Positions 1 to 7,954 of a stretch of 33,265 nt of DNA are shown here, piece by piece. The stretch spans positions 1-33,265 of the forward strand of contig CAYWXT010000026.1 in assembly GCA_964462125.1 (NCBI GenBank), written 5' to 3'. The position numbers were made by a program, and so were the translations under genes. The stretch comes from JAWLFY01 sp964462125. Its GTDB lineage: Bacteria > Planctomycetota > Planctomycetia > Pirellulales > Pirellulaceae. The notes under the pieces are model-generated. The model was not told where the DNA came from. It worked only from the letters and a program-made list of their open reading frames with translations, and did no database searches. Position 1 is the stretch's first letter. Every line of letters starts with the position of its first letter.

Positions 1-25
1 CCCATTCCGGCATGAAGGAATCCCG

Positions 26-721
26 ATGTCACAACGATTTACCCTGTTGGTCGCCATGGCGATCGCAGCCGCTTCCACCTATCCCGGTGCGGTGATGGCT
101 CAAGAAGACCCCGCGGCGAACGACGATCCGACCGCCTACTTCTTAGGAGTCTCGGTCGGCCAGTCGATGACGGCCCAAGGTTTTGAGAAGGGAGACTTCG
201 ACCCCGAAGTATTCGCTCTCGGCCTGGCCGACGCCCTGGAGGGCAAGGAACCTTCGTTGAGCGAAGAGCAGCTCCAGGAGGTGCAGCAAAAGATCCAGTC
301 GCTGTTGGTCGAACGGGAACAGACCATGCAGTCGCAACAAGAGGAAAAGAGTGCTGCCTTCATGAAGGAAAACGCGGAGAAAGAAGGCGTGAAGACCCTG
401 GAAGGGGGAGTGCAGTACAAGGTCTTGCAGGAGGGCCAAGGGGAATCGCCCGAGGCCTCCGACACCGTCCGCGTACATTACACCGGGAAACTGATCGACG
501 GCGAAGTGTTTGACAGCTCGGTCGAACGCGGCGAGCCGGCCAGCTTCCAGGTCGGACAAGTCATCCAGGGGTGGCAGATGGCGCTGCAGGAGATGAAGGT
601 CGGCGGAAAATGGATGCTCTACATCCCGCCAAAGCTCGCCTATGGAGAAGAGGGAGCACCGCCGAGAATCGGCCCCAATGAGGTGCTCATCTTTGAAGTC
701 GAACTGCTGGAAATCCTGTAG
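26..721 (+). CDS. Secreted FKBP-type peptidyl-prolyl isomerase (Mip/FkpA-like)
   Basis: Catalyses cis-trans isomerisation of prolyl bonds, probably as a folding factor outside the cytoplasm. The 231-residue product starts with a hydrophobic signal peptide (about residues 1-25, possible cleavage after AVMA). A charged, Gln/Glu-rich helical segment (about 32-120) resembles the FKBP N-terminal dimerisation domain. A C-terminal FKBP domain (about 140-231) carries the family motifs VRVHYTGKL, DSS, VIQGW and the closing LIFEVELLEI. This is the usual Mip/FkpA architecture and length. The ATG at 26 is preceded by a purine-rich GAAGGAA about 6 nt upstream. The gene appears monocistronic, since a repeat-like spacer separates it from the next gene. 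The family is certain; the client proteins are unknown. Confidence 0.93.
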   Translation: MSQRFTLLVAMAIAAASTYPGAVMAQEDPAANDDPTAYFLGVSVGQSMTAQGFEKGDFDPEVFALGLADALEGKEPSLSEEQLQEVQQKIQSLLVEREQTMQSQQEEKSAAFMKENAEKEGVKTLEGGVQYKVLQEGQGESPEASDTVRVHYTGKLIDGEVFDSSVERGEPASFQVGQVIQGWQMALQEMKVGGKWMLYIPPKLAYGEEGAPPRIGPNEVLIFEVELLEIL

Positions 722-769
722 TCGCCGGCCTGAGTGCTTGGTCAAAGCTAAGAATGAGGGTCGGGGCCG

Positions 770-826
770 CACGGCTCGCGCCGTGGCGTTAGAAATATTG
801 TAACGGCAGGGCGCAAGCCCCCGGCC
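770..826. repeat. Small palindromic spacer repeat (REP-like)
   Basis: The spacer between the FKBP and sugar dehydrogenase genes holds a perfect 6-bp stem with a 4-nt loop (CACGGC TCGC GCCGTG, 770-785). A second GC-rich stretch with inverted symmetry (GGGCGCAAGCCC, 809-820) follows. Short palindromes of this kind are dispersed in planctomycete spacers. No second copy is present in this window, so calling it a repeat is inference. It could also serve as a weak terminator for the upstream gene. Confidence 0.35.
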
Positions 827-885
827 TTTTGAACCCGAAGATCTAGCTGCGACAAATCCCTAGGTTCTGTTTTCCCGAGAGTGAA

Positions 886-2154
886 GTGTTTGCCCGTATG
901 TACCGACCCGTGTTGAGCCTAGCGTTTCGCGTCGTTTTGCTGGTAGTGTCACCGCTCCTGTTGGTGTCGCTGGCGACCGCGCAGTCGTCATCGACGACCA
1001 ACTTGGCCGACCCGCCTCCGGAACTCGATACGTCGCCACTGGAGGTGGAGGTTGTCGAAGCGTATCCGAACCTGCGGATCGAGCGGCCGATTGTGCTCAC
1101 CGGGGCTGGCGACCGGAGCGGCCGGTTGTTCATCGCCGATCAATACGGCCAGATTCACGTGATCGATGAAACGGATCGACAGGTTGAGGAGGCGGAGCTG
1201 TTTCTCGACCTGCGAGAGTCCGTGAGCTACCGGGACGAGCAGAACGAGGAGGGCTTTCTCGGGTTCGCCTTTCATCCCGAGTTCAGCTCGACCGGAAAGT
1301 TTTACGTTTACTACACCACGTCCGAGCGTCCTCATGTTTCCGTCATCAGCCAGTTCCAGGTGTCGGAGTCAAACCCCAAGGTGGCCGATCCGGCGAGCGA
1401 GTTGGAGTTGATGCGGCTCCAACAGCCCTTTTGGAACCACAACGGAGGGACGTTGGTCTTCGGACCCGACGGCTATCTCTACATTGGCTTGGGAGACGGC
1501 GGTAAAGCGCACGATCCGCTGCAGAGCGGTCAAGATCTGAGCAAGGTGCTCGGATCGATCTTGCGGGTCGATGTCGACAGCGCGTCAAACGACCAGCCTT
1601 ACGCGATTCCCGACGACAACCCGTTGGTGGGCAGATCGCGTGTCTGGCCGGAGATTTATGCGTGGGGGCTGCGAAACGTGTGGCGAATGGCGTTCGACCC
1701 CAAGACGGGCGACCTCTGGGCCGCGGACGTCGGCCAGGACGATTGGGAAGAGGTGAACCTGATCGTCAAAGGTGGCAATTACGGCTGGAGCCTCCGCGAA
1801 GGTGCCCATCGCTTTACCCGTGGTGGCGGCGAAGGGTCAGGACCGCGGCCCGACCTGATCGAGCCGCTGATCGAATACCCTCACGGCGATCAGTGGGGCA
1901 AGTCCGTCACCGGCGGTGCTGTCTACCGGGGCGAGCAAACGCCGCAGCTCGATGGTTACTATCTCTACGGCGACTATGTCTCCGGACGCTTGTGGGGGCT
2001 GAAATATGATGCTGAGCAACAACGCGTGGTGGAGAACCGCCCAATCGATTGGCAGCAGTTGCCGGTCTTCACCTTTGGCCAAACCGATCACGGCGAGGTC
2101 TTGATGAGCACCATGATGGGCGGCGGCCGGATCTACCGGTTCGTCGCGAAATAA
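886..2154 (+). CDS. Secreted PQQ-dependent sugar dehydrogenase (soluble GDH/YliI family)
   Basis: Predicted quinoprotein of the glucose/sorbosone dehydrogenase beta-propeller family, oxidising aldose sugars outside the cytoplasm. The 422 residues comprise a signal peptide (hydrophobic about 9-33, ending LATAQ) and one propeller domain. Family signatures are visible: EEGFLGFAFHPEF, the catalytic-His segment WNHNGG, LYIGLGDGG, ILRVDVD, WGLRNVWRMAFD, the ADVGQDDWEE block, GGNYGW and YLYGDYVSGRLWGL. The GTG at 886 is used here; an in-frame ATG at 898 would also leave a good signal peptide, and neither has a clear Shine-Dalgarno. The M20 peptidase gene follows after 21 nt on the same strand. The electron acceptor and true sugar substrate cannot be told from sequence. 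Confidence 0.9.
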   Translation: MFARMYRPVLSLAFRVVLLVVSPLLLVSLATAQSSSTTNLADPPPELDTSPLEVEVVEAYPNLRIERPIVLTGAGDRSGRLFIADQYGQIHVIDETDRQVEEAELFLDLRESVSYRDEQNEEGFLGFAFHPEFSSTGKFYVYYTTSERPHVSVISQFQVSESNPKVADPASELELMRLQQPFWNHNGGTLVFGPDGYLYIGLGDGGKAHDPLQSGQDLSKVLGSILRVDVDSASNDQPYAIPDDNPLVGRSRVWPEIYAWGLRNVWRMAFDPKTGDLWAADVGQDDWEEVNLIVKGGNYGWSLREGAHRFTRGGGEGSGPRPDLIEPLIEYPHGDQWGKSVTGGAVYRGEQTPQLDGYYLYGDYVSGRLWGLKYDAEQQRVVENRPIDWQQLPVFTFGQTDHGEVLMSTMMGGGRIYRFVAK

Positions 2155-2175
2155 GCACCGCACCATCCCTGTCCT

Positions 2176-3399
2176 GTGAAACAGCGCATCCCTGCCGAAT
2201 TGAATCGCGAAGCGGCGATCGACCGCTTCTTGAAAATCACCGCGATCCCGGGACCGAGTGGTCAAGAGCGGGAGGTGGCCGACGCGATCGTCGAGCTGTT
2301 GCTCGGCGGCGGGCTTGAACCGTCATCGGTTCTCTGGGATGGCGCCGAGACACGGACTCGCACCGCCGGCAATTGCGGAAACTTGATCGTCCATCTTCCC
2401 GGCCGCGGAAACGGTCCACGGACGATGCTCTCGGCGCACATGGACACCGTTCCGGTTTGTGTTGGAAGCGATCCGGTGATCGAGGGGGGGCGGATCCGCA
2501 GTCGGGCGGACACTGGGCTCGGGGCGGACAACCGCAGCGGATGCGCCGCGATTCTGACCGCGGCGGTCGAACGTATGGCCCAGGGCGACGAGGGGCTTCC
2601 GCCGGCCGTGCTTGTTTTCTTCATTCAAGAAGAGATCGGACTCGAGGGATCGCGGCACCTGGATGTCTCCAAGATTGGACCCGTTGACCGGGCATTCAAC
2701 TTCGATGGCGGGACGGTAGAGAAACTGACCCACGGGGCGGTCGGCGGCGAGCGGATTGACATCCGCGTCAACGGCGTTCCGGCCCACGCCGGCGTGGCGC
2801 CCGAAGAAGGGGCAAGCGCGATCGTGATGGCATCCCGAGCGATCGCCGAACTGTACGATCACGGCTGGTTGGGCAAAGTCGAGCGGGCGGAAGGGGTGGG
2901 AACATCCAACGTGGGAGTGATTCAAGGAGGGGACGCGACCAACGTTGTCACTCCGGTCGTCCGCCTGCGAGCGGAAGCCCGCAGCCATAACGCGGCGATG
3001 CGAACGCGGATCGTCGATGAAATCCGGGGGGCGTTCCAACGCGCCGCCGCTGGGGTGAGCAGTCAAGCGGGAACGACGGGGACGGTCGAGGTCGAATCGC
3101 ATGTCGATTACGAAGCGTTCGCGCTCGCCCCCGAGCACCCCTCGATCGTGGCTGGGGCGGCAGCCGTGCGATGCATTGGACGAGAGCCGTTCACCCAGTT
3201 AGCCAACGGGGGACTCGATGCGAATTGGCTCTACCGTCACGGGATCGAAGCGGTCACGTTGGGATGTGGCCAGCGATCGATCCACACGGCGGATGAGTAC
3301 CTCGAGATCGACGATTACTTGGATGCCTGCCGCATTGCCACGGCATTGATCACACATGCCACCGACGACGAGGAGAGGGCGGGTCACGATGAAGGATGA
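2176..3399 (+). CDS. M20-family zinc metallopeptidase (PepT-like)
   Basis: Di-zinc M20 exopeptidase or deacylase, cytoplasmic since no signal peptide is seen. The 407-residue protein shows the metal-site motifs in order: SAHMDTVP (H88, D90), GADNRSG (D118), the catalytic and ligand pair in QEEIGLEGS (E152-E153), FNFDGG and a dimerisation-domain segment with PAHAG. The late GLDANWLYRHGI and HTADEYL segments match the C-terminal zinc His region. It most resembles the tripeptide aminopeptidase/PepT side of the family, but M20 substrates (peptides, acyl-amino acids, carbamoyl compounds) are hard to assign. The GTG start lacks a good ribosome binding site. Its 3' end overlaps the next gene by 11 nt, suggesting translational coupling. 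Confidence 0.87.
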   Translation: MKQRIPAELNREAAIDRFLKITAIPGPSGQEREVADAIVELLLGGGLEPSSVLWDGAETRTRTAGNCGNLIVHLPGRGNGPRTMLSAHMDTVPVCVGSDPVIEGGRIRSRADTGLGADNRSGCAAILTAAVERMAQGDEGLPPAVLVFFIQEEIGLEGSRHLDVSKIGPVDRAFNFDGGTVEKLTHGAVGGERIDIRVNGVPAHAGVAPEEGASAIVMASRAIAELYDHGWLGKVERAEGVGTSNVGVIQGGDATNVVTPVVRLRAEARSHNAAMRTRIVDEIRGAFQRAAAGVSSQAGTTGTVEVESHVDYEAFALAPEHPSIVAGAAAVRCIGREPFTQLANGGLDANWLYRHGIEAVTLGCGQRSIHTADEYLEIDDYLDACRIATALITHATDDEERAGHDEG

Positions 3400-3637
3400 T
3401 GACCAACTGTGCCTCTGCTTTCACGTGACCAAGCGGAAAGTGGTCCAGTTCATCCGGGCCCGGAAACCGCGAGTGGCGAGCCAGTTGTCCGAGTGTTACG
3501 GCGCCGGGACCGGATGTGGGTGGTGTCGCCCCTTCCTGAAAAGATTGCTTCACGAAGCGGACCCGGAATCGACCGAACTGCCCGATCCCCAGCGATATGC
3601 TGCCGATCGGCAAGCCTACCGTGGACGCCAGCCGTGA
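3389..3637 (+). CDS. BFD-like [2Fe-2S]-binding small protein
   Basis: Small 82-residue protein with the bacterioferritin-associated-ferredoxin (BFD-like) domain. Cys8 and Cys10 (CLCF) and Cys43 and Cys46 (TGCGWC) have the CxC...CxxC spacing that holds a [2Fe-2S] cluster; Cys36 is extra. BFD-like domains occur as stand-alone electron-transfer proteins or as parts of nitrite reductase, NifU and related enzymes. The start is taken at ATG 3389, which overlaps the M20 peptidase end, with AGGAG at 3371-3375 upstream. An in-frame start at 3356 would add 11 residues before the conserved domain and is less likely. No bacterioferritin or iron-uptake gene lies nearby, so its partner is unknown. Confidence 0.82.
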   Translation: MKDDDQLCLCFHVTKRKVVQFIRARKPRVASQLSECYGAGTGCGWCRPFLKRLLHEADPESTELPDPQRYAADRQAYRGRQP

Positions 3638-3720
3638 CGCCCGGCGGCAGCCGGGATGTGGCAGAACCGTTGACAACGGCGACCATTTCCTTTCCGACTC
3701 CCTTTCAACACGTTGCTGCA

Positions 3721-5073
3721 ATGATGAAACAATTTCGGTGCTGGATTCCACTTTCTGTTGGCTTTCTCTTGGCGGTTTTCGCTGGCGACGCGCTCTCCGG
3801 CGACCTGTGGCCCCAGTTCCGCGGCCCGCGCGGCGACGGCATTGCCGTCGGTCAGTCACCGCCGGTGAAGTTCGGCGAATCGCAAAATGTGACGTGGCGA
3901 ACCGAGCTGCCGGGACGCGGTTGGTCCTCCCCGGTGATCGCTGACGGGGTGATCTGGGTCACCACAGCGGTGGAACGGGCTCCGGACGAGCAGGAGCGAA
4001 TTGAGCTGCTGCGCAAGACCGACAATGAGGAGAAGCAGTTCAACAATCTGGCAATTGCCAAAGCGGTGGAGCTGAAACTGCTCGCCGTTGACCTGAAGTC
4101 CGGCAGCCTCCTTCAAACGATCGACCTTGCGGTGGTCGAGGAGCCCGACGCGATCCACTCCTTGAACAGCTACGCTTCGCCAACTCCCGTGATCGATGGG
4201 GACCGGATCTATGGTCACTTCGGCACCTTTGGGACCTTCGCCGTCGATCGCCGCTCAAGAGAGGTCCTCTGGCAGCGGGTGCTGCCGTTGCAGCATGCGG
4301 TTGGCCCGGGAAGTTCACCGCTGATCGATGGCGAGCGGTTGGTGTTGATCCAAGACGGAGTCGAACGTCAGTACGTCACAGCATTGGACAAACGGACCGG
4401 CGAGACGCTGTGGGAGACCGATCGTCCCGAGATGGAGGCCCCCAGCGGCGACATGAAGAAGTCGTACTGCACGCCGATCACACTGGCCGATGCGAACGGG
4501 CGCCGGCAGTTGATCTGCATGGGTTCCCAATGGCTGGTCTCCTACAATCCGGAGTCAGGCTCGGAGCATTGGCGGCTGTATCATGGCAAAGGTTTTTCGG
4601 TCGTGCCGCGGCCGGTACATGACGACGGCGTGATCTACTTTGCCACCGGATTTGGCAAGCCACAGCTGTGGGCCGCTCGGGTGGATGGCAGCGGTGAGGT
4701 CACCGATTCGCATGTCGAGTGGACGGTCACCAAGGGCATTCCGGCCAAGCCCTCGCCGCTGCTCCATAAGGGGCTGATCTACGTCGTCGACGACAACGGC
4801 GTGGCGACCTGTTTCGATGCCGAAGACGGGTCCGAGGTCTGGAAACGCCGGCTCGGTGGGAACGTTTCAGCCTCACCGATTCTCGCCGGCGGTCACCTCT
4901 ACTTTGGCAACCACGACGGGGAGGTTTTCGTCATCGAGCCGGGCCGCGAGTTTTCGCAGGTCGCCGTGAACCAACTCGACGGCCAGATCATGGCTTCACC
5001 AGCGGTCGTGGACGATGCCTTGATCATCCGGACCGCACCGGCGCTCTACCGGATCGAACGATCGCAACGGTGA
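3721..5073 (+). CDS. Secreted PQQ-like beta-propeller repeat protein
   Basis: A 450-residue exported protein with a signal peptide (MMKQF..., hydrophobic about 9-28, ending GDALSGD). The opening WPQFRGPRGDG is the typical start of planctomycete PQQ-like propeller proteins. Repeats of the form LLAVDLKSGSLL, VTALDKRTGETLWE, YNPESGSEHWRL, CFDAEDGSEVWKRRLGG and YFGNHDGEVFVIE are quinoprotein/BamB-type blades. It may be a non-catalytic scaffold or a quinoprotein dehydrogenase; no heme motif is present. The frame is open back to 3409, but that stretch overlaps the [2Fe-2S] gene and lacks domain character, so ATG 3721 (or 3724) just before the signal peptide is preferred. Confidence 0.87.
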   Translation: MMKQFRCWIPLSVGFLLAVFAGDALSGDLWPQFRGPRGDGIAVGQSPPVKFGESQNVTWRTELPGRGWSSPVIADGVIWVTTAVERAPDEQERIELLRKTDNEEKQFNNLAIAKAVELKLLAVDLKSGSLLQTIDLAVVEEPDAIHSLNSYASPTPVIDGDRIYGHFGTFGTFAVDRRSREVLWQRVLPLQHAVGPGSSPLIDGERLVLIQDGVERQYVTALDKRTGETLWETDRPEMEAPSGDMKKSYCTPITLADANGRRQLICMGSQWLVSYNPESGSEHWRLYHGKGFSVVPRPVHDDGVIYFATGFGKPQLWAARVDGSGEVTDSHVEWTVTKGIPAKPSPLLHKGLIYVVDDNGVATCFDAEDGSEVWKRRLGGNVSASPILAGGHLYFGNHDGEVFVIEPGREFSQVAVNQLDGQIMASPAVVDDALIIRTAPALYRIERSQR

Positions 5074-5095
5074 AAAACCGGCTCGAAACCCGTCC

Positions 5096-5173
5096 GTAGT
5101 ACAGGCTGCCAGCCTGTAGAGCACCCCCGCCGCGCGCGTACACCGAAGTCTCTGCGACGTCGGCGACGCCGAC
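5096..5173. repeat. Two short palindromes between convergent genes (REP-like)
   Basis: The 104-bp spacer between two convergent genes contains ACAGGCTGCCAGCCTGT (5101-5117, stem ACAGGC/GCCTGT) and GTCGGCGACGCCGAC (5159-5173). The first recurs, with its GTAGNACAGG left flank and one internal change, at 20151-20172, so it is a real dispersed sequence in this genome. It could act as a bidirectional terminator because both flanking genes end here. The terminator role is inference. Confidence 0.55.
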
Positions 5174-5177
5174 CACG

Positions 5178-6260
5178 CTACGACGCCCCTTTCCGGCCGA
5201 GGATCCGATCGAGCGAATCGGACGTCTGATAGATCAGCGCTTCCGGGTAATGGGGATAAGGGTGGAAGTATTCAAACGTCACATACCCCTCGTACCCGAT
5301 CGCATCGAGCGATTCCATCACGCCCGGCCAGTTGGTGGTGCCATCGAGCAAGGGCCGGAACGCTTCCAGCGAATAATCCGTTCCGTTCTTGGTGAACTCC
5401 TTGAAATGGATGTTCTTGATCCGGTCCCCCAGGATATCGACCCAGTGCTCCGGATGCTGGAACATCGCGATGTTCCCGGTGTCGTAGTGCACTTGGACAT
5501 TCTCACTGCCGAAGCCATCGACGAAATCATTCATCTCCATCGGCGTCATCAGGAAGCCATTGAAGAAAATGTTTTCCATGTTCAGTGAAACTCCCTTGCG
5601 CTCGGCACCCTTGACCAGTTGTCCCACCGACTCGCGAGCCCGTTTTTCGCAGACGTCGTTGGGAACCGGATCGTGATCGTCACGCCAGGGAATGTGGACG
5701 GCCCCGGGGACGACGAGCAGGTTTTCAACTCCCATTTCGTGGGCCGCGTCACACATCATGCCAGCCAGCTCGAGGCCCCGCTCCCGTTTGGCCGTGTCGT
5801 TGCTCGTCAGCGGGTAGGGCCAGAACAAAAACGAGCACAAACCGCTGATTTCGATTCCGATCTTATCGGCCATCTGCCGGATCGCCGCCAACTCCTTGGA
5901 CGATGCCTTCGGGGAGAGATCATTCTCGAGATCGTAGTTCAGTTCGATCGCGTCGAAGCCCGCATCCTTGGCCAGCTGCAAGCATTCCCGCAGGCTCATC
6001 CGTTCCGGGTAAGGAAAGGCCCACTGGTTGATCGATTTCTTTGCCTGGTAACGTTTCGGTGAGTAGGCACGGTCGTCGGCGGGCCCTCCGTTGCGAGGGC
6101 GCGATTCGGACGCCGACCGGTTGGCCTCGTCGGACGCCCGCACACCGGGACTCGACGCGGCGAGCCCCCAGGCGGCGAGCCCGGCGGCCAAGGCATCACG
6201 GCGGCCAACGCGGCGGGTCTGTCCGAGCGGCAAGCAGAGATCGTTTTCGCGGCGATTCAT
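5178..6260 (-). CDS. Tat-exported sugar phosphate isomerase/epimerase-like TIM-barrel protein
   Basis: Xylose-isomerase-like TIM-barrel protein (hydroxypyruvate isomerase/sugar epimerase superfamily), 360 residues from the chosen start. The N-terminus has an RR motif before a hydrophobic stretch (GRRDALAAGLAAWGLAA), a likely Tat signal. The barrel begins at KKSINQWAFPYPE. Probable divalent-metal and catalytic positions lie in DAIELNYDLE, NMENIFFNG, VHYDTGNIA, IKNIHFKEF and VTFEYFHPYPHYPE. ATG 6260 is chosen because AGGAG (complement of 6268-6272) lies 7 nt upstream; the open frame to 6422 has no such support. Planctomycetes encode many secreted paralogues of this family, mostly without known substrates. 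It is transcribed divergently from glpK. Confidence 0.87.
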   Translation of the reverse strand: MNRRENDLCLPLGQTRRVGRRDALAAGLAAWGLAASSPGVRASDEANRSASESRPRNGGPADDRAYSPKRYQAKKSINQWAFPYPERMSLRECLQLAKDAGFDAIELNYDLENDLSPKASSKELAAIRQMADKIGIEISGLCSFLFWPYPLTSNDTAKRERGLELAGMMCDAAHEMGVENLLVVPGAVHIPWRDDHDPVPNDVCEKRARESVGQLVKGAERKGVSLNMENIFFNGFLMTPMEMNDFVDGFGSENVQVHYDTGNIAMFQHPEHWVDILGDRIKNIHFKEFTKNGTDYSLEAFRPLLDGTTNWPGVMESLDAIGYEGYVTFEYFHPYPHYPEALIYQTSDSLDRILGRKGAS

Positions 6261-6460
6261 CAATTGTCTCCTGAAGTTGTCTCCCCATCCTAACATCCCG
6301 GCGCCTGGGAGGGCGAAAGACACGGGACGATGACCTTGCAACGATGCGTGACCAGGCCGCTCGAGTGACCTGACCCCGAACGGTGGAGTCGTTATGCTGG
6401 GACGCGACGGTAACGCCCACACCGGCCGTTTTCTATTTCGAACCCTGTCCCGGATTCATC

Positions 6461-7954
6461 ATGTCGGTTGTCTTGGCCTTCGATCAGGGAACAACGAGTT
6501 GTCGTGCGATCGTGTTCAACCGGTCCGGTTCGGTTGTCGGCGTCGCGCAGGAGGAGTTTGCGCAGCATTACCCTCAGCCGGGCTGGGTGGAGCATGACGC
6601 GGAAGTGATTTGGCAGTCGCAACTGGCGGTCGCTCGTCAAGTGATGTCGGAGTGTTCTTTGAACGCCGCCGATGTTGCCGCGATCGGAATCACGAACCAG
6701 CGTGAGACGACCTTGTTGTGGGACCGGGCGACGGGACAGCCGATCCATCCGGCAATCGTCTGGCAAGACCGCCGGACGGCCGCCGCGTGTGATCAGATGA
6801 TCGAGGCTGGGCTGGCCGATCGGGTGCAGCGCAAGACTGGGCTCGTGATCGATGCGTATTTCTGTGCCAGCAAAGTGAAGTGGCTGCTCGATCAAGTCCC
6901 CGGGGCGCGCGAGCGGGCCAAGCGGGGCGAACTGGCGTTTGGAACCATCGACAGTTGGTTGATCTGGAAGTTGACCGGCGGCCGTGTCCATGCGACGGAC
7001 GTCACCAACGCGTCGCGAACGATGTTGCTCGACATCACCACAGGCCGCTGGGACGACGACATGCTGGAACTGTTTCAGATTCCCGCTGCCGTGTTGCCGG
7101 AGGTGCTCCCCTCGGGGCATCGCTATGGGATGACCGAGGCGGAGCTGTTCGGAAGCCCCATCCAGATCGCCTCAGCGGCGGGGGACCAACAATCGGCGTT
7201 ATTTGGTCAAAACTGCACGCGGCACGGGATGGCCAAGAGCACCTACGGGACGGGCTGTTTCGCGTTGATGAATATCGGCGGCGAACCGATGCTGTCCCGG
7301 TCCAAGCTGCTGACAACGGTCGCTTGCAGTTTGTCGGATCGACGGGAGTACGCGTTGGAAGGAAGCCTTTTCATCGCCGGTGCCGCAGTCCAGTGGCTGC
7401 GAGATGGGTTGGGGATCATCCAGTCCTCCGCCGAGGTCGAGTCGCTGGCAGCCAGTGTCCCCGACAGCAACGACGTTTATCTGGTGCCCGCCTTCGCTGG
7501 ACTCGGCGCGCCACATTGGGATGCCCTCGCCCGCGGCATCCTGATCGGGATCACCCGGGGCACCACGCGTGCCCATATCGCCCGCGCCGCGCTGGAGGGG
7601 ATCGCGTTCCAGGTCGCCGACGTCCTGGAGGCGATGAAACACGATTCCGGAATCGCGATCGATCAGTTGCGGGTTGACGGCGGGGCTGCAGCCAACGACC
7701 TGTTGATGCAGTTTCAGGCGGACATCCTCGGTGTCCCCGTGGTGCGGCCCAAAATCATTGAAACTACCGCGCTCGGGGCGGCGTTCCTGGCCGGGTTGGC
7801 AGTCGGGTTCTGGGATGGCACCGACGAGATCGAGCGGATCTGGCAAACCGAACGCGTGTTTGAGCCTCGATTGGATAAGGGGCAAGCCGCGGCTCGGCGA
7901 GCCCGCTGGGCGCAGGCACTGGATCGCGCGCGGGAGTGGAGCCGGCCGGAATGA
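6461..7954 (+). CDS. glpK: Glycerol kinase
   Basis: Phosphorylates glycerol to sn-glycerol-3-phosphate with ATP in the cytoplasm. The 497 residues match the usual GlpK length of about 500. FGGY-family motifs are in place: the phosphate-binding DQGTTS (residues 8-13), the WQDRRTA segment at 101-107, the catalytic-base Asp242 in GDQQSALFGQ, STYGTGCFALMNIG, and the C-terminal signature GAPHWDALARGILIGITRGT followed by DGGAAANDLLMQF. ATG 6461 is preferred to the upstream open frame because the conserved domain begins at residue 4. The stop overlaps the glpD start (ATGA), so the two are co-translated. No glycerol facilitator or GlpR-type repressor gene is adjacent. Confidence 0.96.
   Translation: MSVVLAFDQGTTSCRAIVFNRSGSVVGVAQEEFAQHYPQPGWVEHDAEVIWQSQLAVARQVMSECSLNAADVAAIGITNQRETTLLWDRATGQPIHPAIVWQDRRTAAACDQMIEAGLADRVQRKTGLVIDAYFCASKVKWLLDQVPGARERAKRGELAFGTIDSWLIWKLTGGRVHATDVTNASRTMLLDITTGRWDDDMLELFQIPAAVLPEVLPSGHRYGMTEAELFGSPIQIASAAGDQQSALFGQNCTRHGMAKSTYGTGCFALMNIGGEPMLSRSKLLTTVACSLSDRREYALEGSLFIAGAAVQWLRDGLGIIQSSAEVESLAASVPDSNDVYLVPAFAGLGAPHWDALARGILIGITRGTTRAHIARAALEGIAFQVADVLEAMKHDSGIAIDQLRVDGGAAANDLLMQFQADILGVPVVRPKIIETTALGAAFLAGLAVGFWDGTDEIERIWQTERVFEPRLDKGQAAARRARWAQALDRAREWSRPE

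Noticed and set aside
2323..3138. 271-codon - strand frame within the M20 peptidase gene
   Set aside because: Antisense shadow; the + strand frame has all metal-site motifs.
3409..3720. N-terminal extension of the PQQ-like propeller protein
   Set aside because: It overlaps the [2Fe-2S] gene, has no domain, and would bury the signal peptide starting at 3721.
5101..5173. CRISPR-like repetition
   Set aside because: Only two unrelated short palindromes; no regular direct repeats or spacers, and no cas genes anywhere in the window.
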